Below are positions 26,421 through 34,032 of a DNA stretch of 64,000 nucleotides, piece by piece. This stretch comes from Paenibacillus tianjinensis (GTDB taxonomy: Bacteria; Bacillota; Bacilli; Paenibacillales; Paenibacillaceae), in the NCBI RefSeq assembly GCF_017086365.1, contig NZ_CP070969.1, forward strand, positions 4,588,001 to 4,652,000, in the 5' to 3' direction. Position 1 is the stretch's first letter; each line of letters opens with the position of its first letter. The translations under genes and the position numbers were made by a program. Below the pieces are notes generated by a model, which worked only from the letters and a program-made list of their open reading frames with translations, was not told the origin of the DNA and made no database searches.

Positions 26421-27485
26421 TTATGCTTCGGGCGGATTGTCTAATGCCATTTCGAGCAACGATTTGCGTGACACATTAACGTATTTCAGCTGCTTCATAC
26501 CACCCAGAAATTCGGGCTTCCGTTCGATCAGACACATACCGATATCCAGGAATTGCAGGTTCTTCAGCTGCTCCAGTTCAGGCGGCAGTTCACGGATCGA
26601 GGTGTATTGAATCGTCAGCTGCTCCAGTTGTTCCAGTTCTCCAATCTCCGGCGGGATGCGGTTTAGGCTGATCTCCTCCCTGGGCTTGGCCTGATACCCG
26701 AGAGCCGGCCGGTCCGAGCTCGCACACCGGATAGACAGCTCTCTCAGATTCTTCAGCCTGCCTATAGCTGCCGGAATGCCCTCCAGATCAGCAGATAAAA
26801 TTTTCAGACATTCCAGCTTGGTTAATTCGAACAGCCCTTCGGGCAGACGATACAGATCCTGTTCAAAAATCTCCAGCTCCCGCAGCTCTGTAAGCTCCCG
26901 GATTCGTTCAGGCAGCTCCGTCAGCCTATGTCCGCTTATATACAGCCAGTCTGTTTTATGCTTTATGGCATCGTCCAGCAGATGATCCAGATCACGGTGT
27001 GCTTTTAATTCCAAAAAGAGTCCCGTAACCTGTTCCATCAGCTCACCTGCTTCTTCCTCAGTAACATCCATCCCATACATATGTTCATGTACCACCGAGT
27101 ACAGGTAATCTCCGCCGCCTTTTCTCAAGAAACACAAGTCCTCCGGCAGATTAGGGTACATCCAGTCCGACAACCGGTTTGCCATTTGCTTCAACAGCTT
27201 CCCACTTTCTTCACAGCAGCGATATAAATAGTAGGTTCCTGCGCAATAAAAAGCATGACTGTTATAGGTCTTCCTGATTCGCTTAAATTCATCCATATTA
27301 TTGTCCGGGATGATGACGTTCTTCAACAGATAAGGCTCCAGCGCCTCCAAAGCACTTGTGTACCGATCCCGTACCGCCATATCGGCTGGAATCTTCTCCC
27401 CCAGCACAAAACATTCCGAATTCGATATCGCCAGATCAATTACCTGCTCATATGCTTCGCCTCTAGGGTCGGTATACATTCTCAT
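26421..27485 (-). CDS. leucine-rich repeat protein
   Basis: The 354-residue cytoplasmic protein has a helical N-terminal half (about 1-165) of unknown type. Roughly eight leucine-rich repeats follow (about 170-345), with units such as LTELRELEIFEQDLYRLPEG and LKNLRELSIRC of the LPxx type. Such repeats bind proteins. No signal peptide or anchor is present. The protein partner cannot be guessed from the neighbours. Confidence 0.8.
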   Translation of the reverse strand: MRMYTDPRGEAYEQVIDLAISNSECFVLGEKIPADMAVRDRYTSALEALEPYLLKNVIIPDNNMDEFKRIRKTYNSHAFYCAGTYYLYRCCEESGKLLKQMANRLSDWMYPNLPEDLCFLRKGGGDYLYSVVHEHMYGMDVTEEEAGELMEQVTGLFLELKAHRDLDHLLDDAIKHKTDWLYISGHRLTELPERIRELTELRELEIFEQDLYRLPEGLFELTKLECLKILSADLEGIPAAIGRLKNLRELSIRCASSDRPALGYQAKPREEISLNRIPPEIGELEQLEQLTIQYTSIRELPPELEQLKNLQFLDIGMCLIERKPEFLGGMKQLKYVNVSRKSLLEMALDNPPEA

Positions 27486-27531
27486 CGTGTCCAGTCTCCA
27501 TTTCCGTTCGGAGTAAATGCGGCCGCTGACA

Positions 27532-28005
27532 TTAGCGTAGTGTTTTCACCATCTTAAAATTCACTAACTCCACACCTTTACGTTCAACCACCTGCTGCTG
27601 GATAACCCGGTATCCTAAACGTTCAAAAAATGGCCTGGCAGTTATACTCGCCTCTGTATCCATTTCATTAAGCCCTAACCGCCTTGCTTCAGCTTCAAGT
27701 GTATTCACCAAAGCAGAAGCAACCCCCTGCCGCAGAAAATCCTTATGAACAAAAAGTCTTTCTACATGCCCCTCTTGAGTCATATCAGAGAACCCAACGA
27801 TTTCACCTTTGATTTCCGCAACGTAGGTAAAATTGTGACTCAGCGATTCTTTCCAAGTCTTCAGCTTGAGCGGCTCTTCATCTTTGGGTGCCCAGGCATG
27901 AAGTTGCTCTCCGGTGTAATCCCGTTTGTTCACGGAATGCACGGTTTCGTAGAATATAGAGACGATCTGATTAATATCCTCTTCCGTAAACTTTCTTAAC
28001 TCCAT
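27532..28005 (-). CDS. GNAT family N-acetyltransferase
   Basis: The 157-residue product has the GNAT core: DINQIVSIFYETVHSVN at the N-terminus, IVGFSDMTQEGHVERLFVHKDFLRQGVASALV (acetyl-CoA loop Q/RxxGxxA near 91-97) and a late ARPFFERLGY. The start at 28005 follows AGGAGGATACCTA. It sits 13 bases after the Mrr-type gene and is likely co-transcribed with it. The acceptor is unknown. Confidence 0.88.
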   Translation of the reverse strand: MELRKFTEEDINQIVSIFYETVHSVNKRDYTGEQLHAWAPKDEEPLKLKTWKESLSHNFTYVAEIKGEIVGFSDMTQEGHVERLFVHKDFLRQGVASALVNTLEAEARRLGLNEMDTEASITARPFFERLGYRVIQQQVVERKGVELVNFKMVKTLR

Positions 28006-28018
28006 TAGGTATCCTCCT

Positions 28019-28750
28019 CTACACTGCTTTGATCGACTTAATGTGGCGGCACTTCGGATAGCTGCTGCAGCCGTAAAACTGGCCCTTCGGGCCACTACGC
28101 AGAACAAGCCTGCTACCGCATTTAGGACAAGTGAATTCATCCACAGGAACTTCTGCAATGACTACCTGCGGTGTAGGAACTGCTGCAGGGTTCATAGTCA
28201 GTATCATCTCAATCAGAGCTTCACGGTTGATCAGCTTGACCCGGTTCGATTTGGCCAGATCATACGCAGCAGCCGTGTAGTCACTGTTTGACACAACCCA
28301 TGCTTCGGAAGCTCCGTAATGCGCGATTGATGCTTTCGCTTCTTGAACAGCTTTGATACCAACGTTCTTACTATACCGCTTGGCTTGAACAACAATCTTT
28401 TTTCCATCTTTCTGGATAATCAGGTCAGCCCCATAATCACCGGCGGCCTTTGTAACTTCAATCTTATATCCCTGCGCCCGAAAGAGGTGTCCTAAGTATT
28501 TCTCGAATTGAATACCTTCCATTTTGTCGATGTCAGCGATTCCTGATCTCTTCAGGCGCTCAGCCCGCTTGTTCCAAATAGATCTCATGATTAAACTAAC
28601 TATTACCAGTCCTAAAACGACTCCTACAACCATGCCGTACAGAGATTTTGTAATGAGAAATCCTAGTCCAGCCATAGATAGCGCTGTCAGCCCGGCTAGT
28701 GCTTCAAAAAATTCTTCCTCTTGTTTGGCCTTGCTCTTTCTTCGTGCCAC
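28019..28750 (-). CDS. membrane-associated Mrr-type restriction endonuclease-like protein with zinc finger
   Basis: The 243-residue protein has two hydrophobic segments near the N-terminus (about 15-55). An Mrr-type PD-(D/E)XK domain follows (about 78-190), with YLGHLFRAQGYKIEVTKAAGDYGADLII and VVQAKRY carrying the D and QxK residues. A C-terminal topoisomerase-type C4 zinc finger follows (CPKCGSRLVLRSGPKGQFYGCSSYPKC). GTG at 28750 is preferred because the upstream ATG is itself part of the GGAGGGAATAAAG ribosome site. It may cut modified or foreign DNA at the membrane; that is inference. Confidence 0.8.
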   Translation of the reverse strand: MARRKSKAKQEEEFFEALAGLTALSMAGLGFLITKSLYGMVVGVVLGLVIVSLIMRSIWNKRAERLKRSGIADIDKMEGIQFEKYLGHLFRAQGYKIEVTKAAGDYGADLIIQKDGKKIVVQAKRYSKNVGIKAVQEAKASIAHYGASEAWVVSNSDYTAAAYDLAKSNRVKLINREALIEMILTMNPAAVPTPQVVIAEVPVDEFTCPKCGSRLVLRSGPKGQFYGCSSYPKCRHIKSIKAV

Positions 28751-28798
28751 CTTTATTCCCTCCATGTCGAATTACATATTGATATGGTATTTTGATAA

Positions 28799-28825
28799 CA
28801 AAAAGCCGTCTGATTTAAGACGGCC
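28799..28825 (-). terminator. terminator after the 28850 gene
   Basis: GCCGTCT pairs with AGACGGC; five T residues follow on the minus strand. Confidence 0.8.
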
Positions 28826-28849
28826 TGCAGCTGCAATATGGGAAAACCG

Positions 28850-29092
28850 CTACCCTAACATCGTTTTCAAATCTATGATTAGAAATACGCCAGCTAAGAT
28901 AAAAGAAAATACCGCAAGTCTTCTTAGTTTATTCCAATCCCGAACCCCAACAGCTACAAACAAAACAAATAACAACCCCGTCATTATTTCGTCATTCCGG
29001 CGGAAGACCATTAACAGAATGTAAGTCAGCATAATAAATGACCAGATTAATGTGAACCAGCGCGGATTTCCATTCCAAACTTTTTTAAGCAT
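28850..29092 (-). CDS. small membrane protein with three helices
   Basis: The 80-residue product is mostly hydrophobic (about 12-30, 37-50 and 58-76) with the polar sequences RRNDE and RDWNKLRRL between. AGAGGCAGAAC precedes the ATG. It is monocistronic with its own terminator. No family is recognised. Confidence 0.6.
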   Translation of the reverse strand: MLKKVWNGNPRWFTLIWSFIMLTYILLMVFRRNDEIMTGLLFVLFVAVGVRDWNKLRRLAVFSFILAGVFLIIDLKTMLG

Positions 29093-29159
29093 GTTCTGCC
29101 TCTATTCCCTTTAAGATTTGTATAGTCTACATTCTCCTTACACGGGAGGAATTCCTTCC

Positions 29160-29404
29160 CAACAACCCCAAATGTCGGTCATCACGGTTACAGCAGTTCA
29201 ACCAGCAAAGCTTTTATGAAACCCTCAAACCGCAGTATGAGGTAATTAGCATAGGTAAAAATAATTTTAGTCATCCGGATTCCGTCATTCTGACCAGATT
29301 AAAAATGCAAATGCTTCTATGTTGTAGACTTATCAAAAAGGCACCATCACAGCAATTAGTAATGAAAGTAAAATTACCTTACTACAAATAAGAGAGGTAG
29401 GTAA
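29160..29404 (+). pseudogene. broken 3' end of a ComEC-like metallo-beta-lactamase-fold hydrolase
   Basis: Three reading frames together give the typical C-terminus of secreted or ComEC-like hydrolases: PNVGHHGYSSSTSKAF (first frame, with the HHG metal motif), then YETLKPQYEVISIGKNNFSHPD (second frame), then KNANASML-stop-TYQKGTITAISNESKI (third frame). At least two frameshifts and one stop codon disrupt it. The 5' part is missing. It lies directly before a DUF3006 relic, the usual partner of this hydrolase. Confidence 0.75.
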
Positions 29405-29621
29405 ATGTGGAAAGGAATCATTGATCGCTTCGAAGGTAAGTATATCCTCATTGAATACGATGGCAAATCGGAAGATGTACTAAAATCAGAATTACCTACA
29501 AAGGTAAAAGTTGGTGCCACACTATTTTCAAGGATAGTACTGTGAAAATTGATACTGGAGATTCTCCGTCTCGGAATAGGAAATTCATATATTCATGGAC
29601 GATTTGTTTGAAGATACATAG
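29405..29621 (+). pseudogene. frameshifted DUF3006 gene
   Basis: The first frame from ATG 29405, after AGAGGTAGGTAA, gives MWKGIIDRFEGKYILIEYDG and stops at 29545. A second frame continues with KDSTVKIDTGDSPSR from 29530, and a third ends with FMDDLFEDT at 29621. Put together these are the start, middle and end of one DUF3006 protein of about 70 residues, broken by two indels. A terminator follows. Confidence 0.8.
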
Positions 29622-29635
29622 TACTTTTACCGCAG

Positions 29636-29657
29636 AACTCTCATCCTAGAGTTTTTT
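29636..29657 (+). terminator. terminator of the former hydrolase-DUF3006 unit
   Basis: AACTCT-CATCCT-AGAGTT followed by a T run. Confidence 0.7.
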
Positions 29658-29682
29658 TGCTTATTTTCCCTGTGTTTTGGCG

Positions 29683-30010
29683 TTATCTACAGTTAGTAAA
29701 CATACTTGGTACCTCACCTTGCCGACGATCCACCATCCGGTGCGAAATCGCCTGGAGAAAAATTTTATCGAAGATATCCTGAAAAAGATTCGTATCTTTA
29801 AAACGGGTTCGCCGATTCCAGCTAATCGTGCAGTGGTCTGGAACCTTGCCGGGTTAGCCCGAGCCAAGAAACCATCGGTAAGCTAAATTCGTTTGGACCT
29901 CACGTTCTAACTGGCGTTCAGAAGAAATGCCGTAGAAGTACCCCAGGAAAGTCAATCTTGAACAGCACGACAGGATCAATAGCAGGTCGTCCGTTATCCT
30001 GAAACCAAGA
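29683..30010 (-). pseudogene. transposase remnant (IS1182/IS5-like)
   Basis: On the minus strand the frames join as WFQDNGRPAIDPVVLFKI, then LGYFYGISSERQLEREVQTN and LAYRWFLG, then VPDHCTISWNRRTRFKDTN and so on to a stop at 29683. These are the N-terminal half of a DDE transposase of the IS1182/IS5 type. At least two frameshifts are present, the first about 50 residues and the catalytic C-terminal half are absent. It differs from the intact transposase at 45636. Confidence 0.75.
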
Positions 30011-30022
30011 TCACATAAAGAA

Positions 30023-30047
30023 GGCTGTCGAGACTTTCTCGACAGCC
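30023..30047 (-). terminator. 10-bp perfect hairpin, terminator-like
   Basis: GGCTGTCGAG pairs with CTCGACAGCC, followed on the minus strand by TTCTTT. Before the IS256 insertion it would have lain close behind the 31458-31937 gene. It may instead be the end of the degraded transposon. Confidence 0.5.
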
Positions 30048-30060
30048 TGATGAGCTATTT

Positions 30061-31420
30061 GGGTCTGTCAATAATTTTGTGTAAACTCTTTTAAGCACAG
30101 ATTCCCCCGAGGGGGAAGTCGCGAATCTAACGCAAGTGTTGACCGACCCGGTCTGGGAAAAATACCGAAAGCTGGAGCAGCATTTGGCCCCAGTTTTGGA
30201 CACGTCCAGTCCATTTTCGAGTGACATCGACGGTGGCCAGATAGAGCATTTTTAGCAGAGCTTCATCGGTAGGAAAGATGCTCTTTCCTTTGGTTACTTT
30301 ACGAAGCTGACGGTGGTAACTCTCAATCATATTGGTGGTGTAAATCAGTTTACGTATCTCAGGCGGGTACTTGAAAAAAGTAGCAAGTTCGTCCCAATTC
30401 GTCCGCCACGAACGGATAATGAGGGGATATTTCGCCCCCCAGACTTCCTCAAAACGGTCGAGTTCAAGCAAGGCACCTTCCTCGGTAGCTGCCTTGTATA
30501 TAGGCTTTAAGTCGGCGGTCACCTTCTTAATATCCTTGTAAGACACGTACCGTGTAGAGCTGCGGATTTGGTGAATAATACACTTCTGGATTTCAGTTTG
30601 GGGATAGCAGGCCGCAATCGCTTGAGAGAACCCGGACAGGTTATCCACGCAGATAATGAGAATGTCCCCCACTCCACGATTCTTGAGTTCATTCAGCACG
30701 CTGAGCCAGAACTTGGAGGACTCGTTCTCACCAATCCACATGCCCAGCACGTCTTTGTTTCCGTCCAGATCAATGCCAATGACCATGTAGGCAGCCTTGT
30801 TGATAATGGCCCCGTCTTGCTTGACTTTGAAGTGGATCGCATCCAGATAGACAACAGCGTAAACGCCTTGCAGAGGCCGATTCTGCCATTCTTTAATGAG
30901 AGGAACAATCTTATTTGTGACATTGGAAATGAGCGTAGGCGACACCTCAATGCCATACATCTGCCCCAGGTGATCCTGAATTTCTCGGGTACTAATCCCT
31001 TTGGCGTACAGAGCGATGATTTGCTCTTCGATGCCGGTTACGTTCGACTGATGCTTCTTGACGACAAGTGGCTCAAACTCACCCAGACGGTCACGAGGGA
31101 TAGCGATTTCCTGTTCCCCGTACTCACTGACAACCGTTTTACGGCTCTTTCCGTTACGGCTGTTTGGCGTGAGCTTCGCCTTCACTTCATGCTTTCCGTA
31201 GCCTAAATGAGTGTCCATTTCGGCTTCCAGCATCTCCTGAATCGTCTCCGCAAATAGCTCTTTTAGAGCATTCTGCGCATCCTGTGCGCTTACCAAGTTG
31301 TTTTCCTTAATAAATTCCCGTAACTGTTGTTTTGTCCAAAGTCCCATGTGTTCTCCCCAACCTTTCTCTTACTTCCATTTTAATGGGTTTGAGAGTTTAC
31401 ACAATATATTTTACAGACTC
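30061..31420 (-). mobile_element. intact IS256-family insertion sequence (1360 bp)
   Basis: The element starts GGGTCTGTCAATAATTTTGTG and its other end, read inward, is GAGTCTGTAAAATATATTGTG; both continue with TAAACTCT, so about 28-bp imperfect inverted repeats are present. The 8-bp sequence AGCTATTT flanks it on both sides (30053-30060 and 31421-31428), a proper target duplication. One complete transposase gene lies inside. Matching flanks and an intact gene suggest a recent insertion. Confidence 0.93.
30127..31347 (-). CDS. IS256-family transposase
   Basis: The 406-residue transposase has the mutator-type DDE domain: VYLDAIHFKVKQDG (first Asp, about 170), IICVDNLSGFSQAI (second Asp, about 233) and the IYTTNMIESYHRQLRK region (Glu, about 339). 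The N-terminus with LGYGKHEV and NSRNGKSRKTV is typical of the family. GGTTGGGGAGAACAC precedes the ATG. No internal stop or frameshift is seen, so it should be active. Confidence 0.95.
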   Translation of the reverse strand: MGLWTKQQLREFIKENNLVSAQDAQNALKELFAETIQEMLEAEMDTHLGYGKHEVKAKLTPNSRNGKSRKTVVSEYGEQEIAIPRDRLGEFEPLVVKKHQSNVTGIEEQIIALYAKGISTREIQDHLGQMYGIEVSPTLISNVTNKIVPLIKEWQNRPLQGVYAVVYLDAIHFKVKQDGAIINKAAYMVIGIDLDGNKDVLGMWIGENESSKFWLSVLNELKNRGVGDILIICVDNLSGFSQAIAACYPQTEIQKCIIHQIRSSTRYVSYKDIKKVTADLKPIYKAATEEGALLELDRFEEVWGAKYPLIIRSWRTNWDELATFFKYPPEIRKLIYTTNMIESYHRQLRKVTKGKSIFPTDEALLKMLYLATVDVTRKWTGRVQNWGQMLLQLSVFFPDRVGQHLR

Positions 31421-31457
31421 AGCTATTTCAGCTCATCCCTTTAAGATTACGTTTAGG

Positions 31458-31937
31458 TTAAACATCTCTTTCTTTGAGGTACTTTAAAAACTCAATATAA
31501 GCTTCACTATGTTCCTTATCAAGCATTTCACGTTCCGTTATTACCAGTTCTAACACTTGATTTAAAAAGTTAATTTTTTTTGCTCTCAAAACAAATCCCT
31601 TTATTAAAAACAACAACGCTAGTAAAACTAATCCTGCATAGATTACCGTGGCTGAACCCATACTTTTATTCAATAACTTATCATCAGGAAATAATTTTGT
31701 AGGAATCTCTCTCATAATGCTTATGATAATTGTAAAAATAGCAAGCATTGATGTAATCATACTAGAGAAAATAGAAACCTGCTTGTAATCATCAACTATT
31801 GAATTTACTTCAGCCTTAATTAATTTTAACTCATAGGTGCTTTTTTGAAAAAAATATCTCTTGATTTCCCGAAGCCTATTAATTGATGTTTCAATGTCTT
31901 TTGCTTGTTCTAATTCAAATTCAGCTATCACTTTCAT
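31458..31937 (-). CDS. membrane protein with a helical N-terminal part, unknown
   Basis: The product (159 residues from ATG 31937, after AGGAAAAAAAGTAC) has charged helices likely to form a coiled coil (about 8-45), then two membrane helices (about 57-78 and 97-115) and a helical acidic tail. A GTG 42 bases upstream is possible but sits inside an AAAGGAG box. No family is recognised. The IS256 element lies between this gene and its likely terminator hairpins. Confidence 0.55.
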   Translation of the reverse strand: MKVIAEFELEQAKDIETSINRLREIKRYFFQKSTYELKLIKAEVNSIVDDYKQVSIFSSMITSMLAIFTIIISIMREIPTKLFPDDKLLNKSMGSATVIYAGLVLLALLFLIKGFVLRAKKINFLNQVLELVITEREMLDKEHSEAYIEFLKYLKERDV

Positions 31938-32087
31938 GTACTTTTTTTCCTGGAATGTTCTACGAAGTATATCGGTCACTCCTTTTTCTTTCTAATGTTA
32001 TTAATATTTCTCTTATTATCGTAATAAAACTTCAGTTTTCTTAGAGAGTTTTGCAATCTTAATTAACTCTGTTCCTTATTTGTTCAA

Positions 32088-32219
32088 TTACAATTCATCC
32101 TTCTGCAGTTCAATATCTATCTCAATCAGCTTATTCAGATCATCCACCTTAACCCACTTGGCTATGCCGGCCTTAACAATCTTCCGGTACTGCGCCTTGC
32201 TTTCCAAGATACCGGCCAT
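32088..32219 (-). CDS. 43-residue helical protein, possible prophage relic
   Basis: Translation from ATG 32219 gives MAGILESKAQYRKIVKAGIA and on to KWVKVDDLNKLIEIDIELQK. A GGTGAG box lies 9 bases upstream. The composition is that of a real small soluble protein and the region around contains phage remnants, but I cannot name a family. It may be the rest of a longer gene. Confidence 0.35.
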   Translation of the reverse strand: MAGILESKAQYRKIVKAGIAKWVKVDDLNKLIEIDIELQKDEL

Positions 32220-32296
32220 AACTTCTAGCTCACCAGCAATAAATATTCATCATTTGTTCCCATTTTGCCCCTCTACTTCCGTGTATATTTGGAAAC

Positions 32297-32392
32297 GAGA
32301 CAGCAGATGACTGTGAATGCCACGCGTGGCGCGATGCTGTCTCAACCGGGGGATACCCTGGATAATTAGGAGGAAGTTAGCTTGTCCTCCTA
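32297..32392. repeat. array of three consecutive hairpins, unexplained
   Basis: First, GAGACAGCA (32297-32305) pairs with TGCTGTCTC (32335-32343) and encloses the perfect palindrome GCCACGCGTGGC (32319-32330). Second, CCGGG (32346-32350) pairs with CCTGG (32357-32361). Third, TAGGAGGA (32367-32374) pairs with TCCTCCTA (32385-32392). No gene covers this stretch. A structured RNA, a recombination site or the end of a lost element are options. Confidence 0.5.
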
Positions 32393-32404
32393 TTAATTTG
32401 GTCA

Positions 32405-32434
32405 AAAGAAAAACCGCCCAATGATTAGGCGGCT
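32405..32434 (-). terminator. terminator after the 32505 gene
   Basis: On the minus strand GCCGCC pairs with GGGCGGT and is followed by TTTTCTTTT. Confidence 0.7.
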
Positions 32435-32504
32435 GATTATACTAAGTTTATCTTCACCGCAAGGAATTGATCGGTGACTATTAACAGTCATTTTGTCGTC
32501 TTGC

Positions 32505-32948
32505 TCAATCTTCCTCATATTGATTCTCCAAAACTTGAACAGCCCCTTCATGCCAACCATTGAACCGGTAGATTCTTCTTGTAACTTTACGTCCTTCTCC
32601 TGTTAATCCACCAGTTACAGCGGCTTCGGACGCCTGAACATTAAGTCCCCCCTTCCCACTTGCTTCATAGAACTCTTCTATCTCAACAGTCTCAGCAGTG
32701 TTAATTCTTTGTGCAATGGCTAATTCTTGCGCTACCTTTGCCTGCGACGCACGCATTTGCGCAATGAGCTCCTGACGTGCAGCCTCTTCTCTTAGCTGTT
32801 GAAGTGTTCCATTTTGTGATAAATCTTGAACCTTTTCGATTGCTTTTTCTACACCCTTACTTATCAAGTAAGTGGAAGGGCTAACTGCAAAATGAATCTT
32901 GTCTTTCACGCTCATGTTCTTAAAATTCATCATTCCATAACCACCCAT
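32505..32948 (-). CDS. helical cytoplasmic protein, unknown
   Basis: The 147-residue product has a long Ala/Gln/Glu-rich helix (about 45-95, LQQLREEAARQELIAQMRAS), likely a coiled coil. A small C-terminal domain ends in RRIYRFNGWHEGAVQVLENQ. No ribosome site stands out before the first ATG; GGTGG overlaps the first codons, so an internal ATG at residue 6 or 7 may be the true start. No family is recognised. Confidence 0.5.
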   Translation of the reverse strand: MGGYGMMNFKNMSVKDKIHFAVSPSTYLISKGVEKAIEKVQDLSQNGTLQQLREEAARQELIAQMRASQAKVAQELAIAQRINTAETVEIEEFYEASGKGGLNVQASEAAVTGGLTGEGRKVTRRIYRFNGWHEGAVQVLENQYEED

Positions 32949-32986
32949 AATGTATTATTTTGTATTTGATAAGTATGCTTCCAGAT

Positions 32987-33175
32987 TAACATATTTCAAT
33001 CTGTTGAAGATACACACGATTGTAAGAATGGGTGAACTGAACTATCTGTAGAGTGTCTTCATACATTATGATCAACTCGTCAGTTGAGCCATCTTCACCC
33101 TTCTGAGCAAACAGAGTGACCTAGTTTGGATCGTTCCCATCTCGTTTCCCAATATCTATAACAACACCGGAAGCA
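32987..33175 (-). pseudogene. fragment of an unidentified gene with an internal stop
   Basis: One minus-strand frame reads PDASGVVIDIGKRDGNDPN, a TAG stop at 33121-33123, then VTLFAQKGEDGSTDELIIMY and on to a normal end at 32987. The two halves look like one protein. It begins next to the integrase relic and has no start codon. Confidence 0.45.
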
Positions 33176-33179
33176 TCAG

Positions 33180-33347
33180 GTCACAGGCGGCCCAAAAGTT
33201 GCTGCTGAACGTCTCGGCATGACTCCTACAATATTTAACGAACGTTATTCTCACTTGCTGCCTACAATGCAGGAAGAGGCCGTTGACAAAATTGAAGCTG
33301 AATTAACTAGATATGCTGAAAAACAACTTGATCCTGTGGATAAATAG
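33180..33347 (+). pseudogene. C-terminal tail of a phage-type tyrosine recombinase (integrase)
   Basis: The frame reads VTGGPKVAAERLGMTPTIFN and then ERYSHLLPTMQEEAVDKIEA to a stop at 33347. This is the end of a tyrosine recombinase of the phage/ICE type: the VSERLGH-like helix, then the YSHxxPxMQEEA segment with the nucleophilic Tyr. Everything before it is lost. It stands 120 bases from the 3' ends of two tRNA genes, where such elements integrate. Confidence 0.8.
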
Positions 33348-33432
33348 TTCCCGTTAGCAAATCCGTTAGCAAGTCGCTTTTTCCGGTCTGAATCTACCCC
33401 TTCTCAAAAACAGAGACGACCTCAAACATAGC

Positions 33433-33459
33433 AAAAACCCCTTGCTAGGCAAGGGGTTT
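33433..33459 (-). terminator. terminator of the tRNA pair
   Basis: AACCCCTTGC pairs with GCAAGGGGTT around a 4-base loop, with five T residues after it on the minus strand. Confidence 0.85.
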
Positions 33460-33466
33460 AGTGAAG

Positions 33467-33540
33467 TGGGCCCTACAGGACTCGAACCTGTGACCAATCG
33501 GTTATGAGCCGACCGCTCTAACCAACTGAGCTAAGGGCCC
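33467..33540 (-). tRNA. tRNA-Ile2 (CAT anticodon, lysidine type)
   Basis: The 74-base gene has acceptor GGGCCCT/AGGGCCC with discriminator A and the anticodon loop CTCATAA. The CAT anticodon, with the GGCTCATAACC context, fits the tRNA whose C34 is changed to lysidine by TilS and reads AUA, rather than elongator tRNA-Met. CCA is not encoded. Confidence 0.85.
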
Positions 33541-33580
33541 GGATCTAAAGTATCCGAATGTACAATGGCTGTAGGAAAAT

Positions 33581-33661
<81 letters not shown>

Positions 33662-33742
33662 TCAGTAATCATATTCAAACAGCGACAATAGTTAATATAC
33701 ATTAAATGAGGCCCTAAAGTCAAGGATGAAATTGTTAATTCG

Positions 33743-33907
33743 TCAGGGTAAGAATCGCACCCCGTAACGGCCTTTCCGTGAACGGTAAATCTCTACAAAA
33801 CGCGGGTCATGATAGCCGTAAATCCAGCCGTCCTGCTCCAGTCTTTTTGCCAGGCAGCCTGCTTGAAATCTCGTCCTGAACAGCTTTGCAAAGTATATCC
33901 AGTTCAT
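33743..33907 (-). CDS. 54-residue basic protein, unknown
   Basis: From ATG 33907, after AAGGGAGACATCC, translation gives MNWIYFAKLFRTRFQAGCLA..., a segment LEQDGWIYGYHDPRFVEIYR, and ends KGRYGVRFLP. The aromatic and basic composition and the good ribosome site speak for a real gene, although it is short. It lies between the pyr operon terminator and the tRNA genes. No family is recognised. Confidence 0.6.
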   Translation of the reverse strand: MNWIYFAKLFRTRFQAGCLAKRLEQDGWIYGYHDPRFVEIYRSRKGRYGVRFLP

Positions 33908-33968
33908 GATGGATGTCTCCCTTGAGGTTGTTGTTCAACGCTGCAATTATAGGATACCCCACTATGAT

Positions 33969-34021
33969 AAAAAAATATGCGGGACTTCCGGATTTCATAA
34001 CTGAAAATCCGGGAGTCCCGC
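33969..34021 (-). terminator. terminator of the pyr operon
   Basis: GCGGGACTTCCGGATTT pairs with its near-perfect complement (one mismatch) and is followed, after ATA, by seven T residues on the minus strand, 12 bases after the pyrE stop. Confidence 0.92.
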
Positions 34022-34032
34022 ATGTAGAACAC

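Noticed and set aside
29677..29886. 69-codon plus-strand frame
   Set aside because: It is the antisense of the transposase relic, whose minus-strand fragments match a known family.
32297..32392. Retron or group II intron RNA
   Set aside because: No reverse transcriptase gene is near and no domain V-like sequence is seen, so only a structured array is reported.
33807..33998. 63-codon minus-strand frame overlapping the pyr terminator
   Set aside because: Its ATG lies inside the terminator stem. The other frame at 33743-33907 has a ribosome site and fits better.
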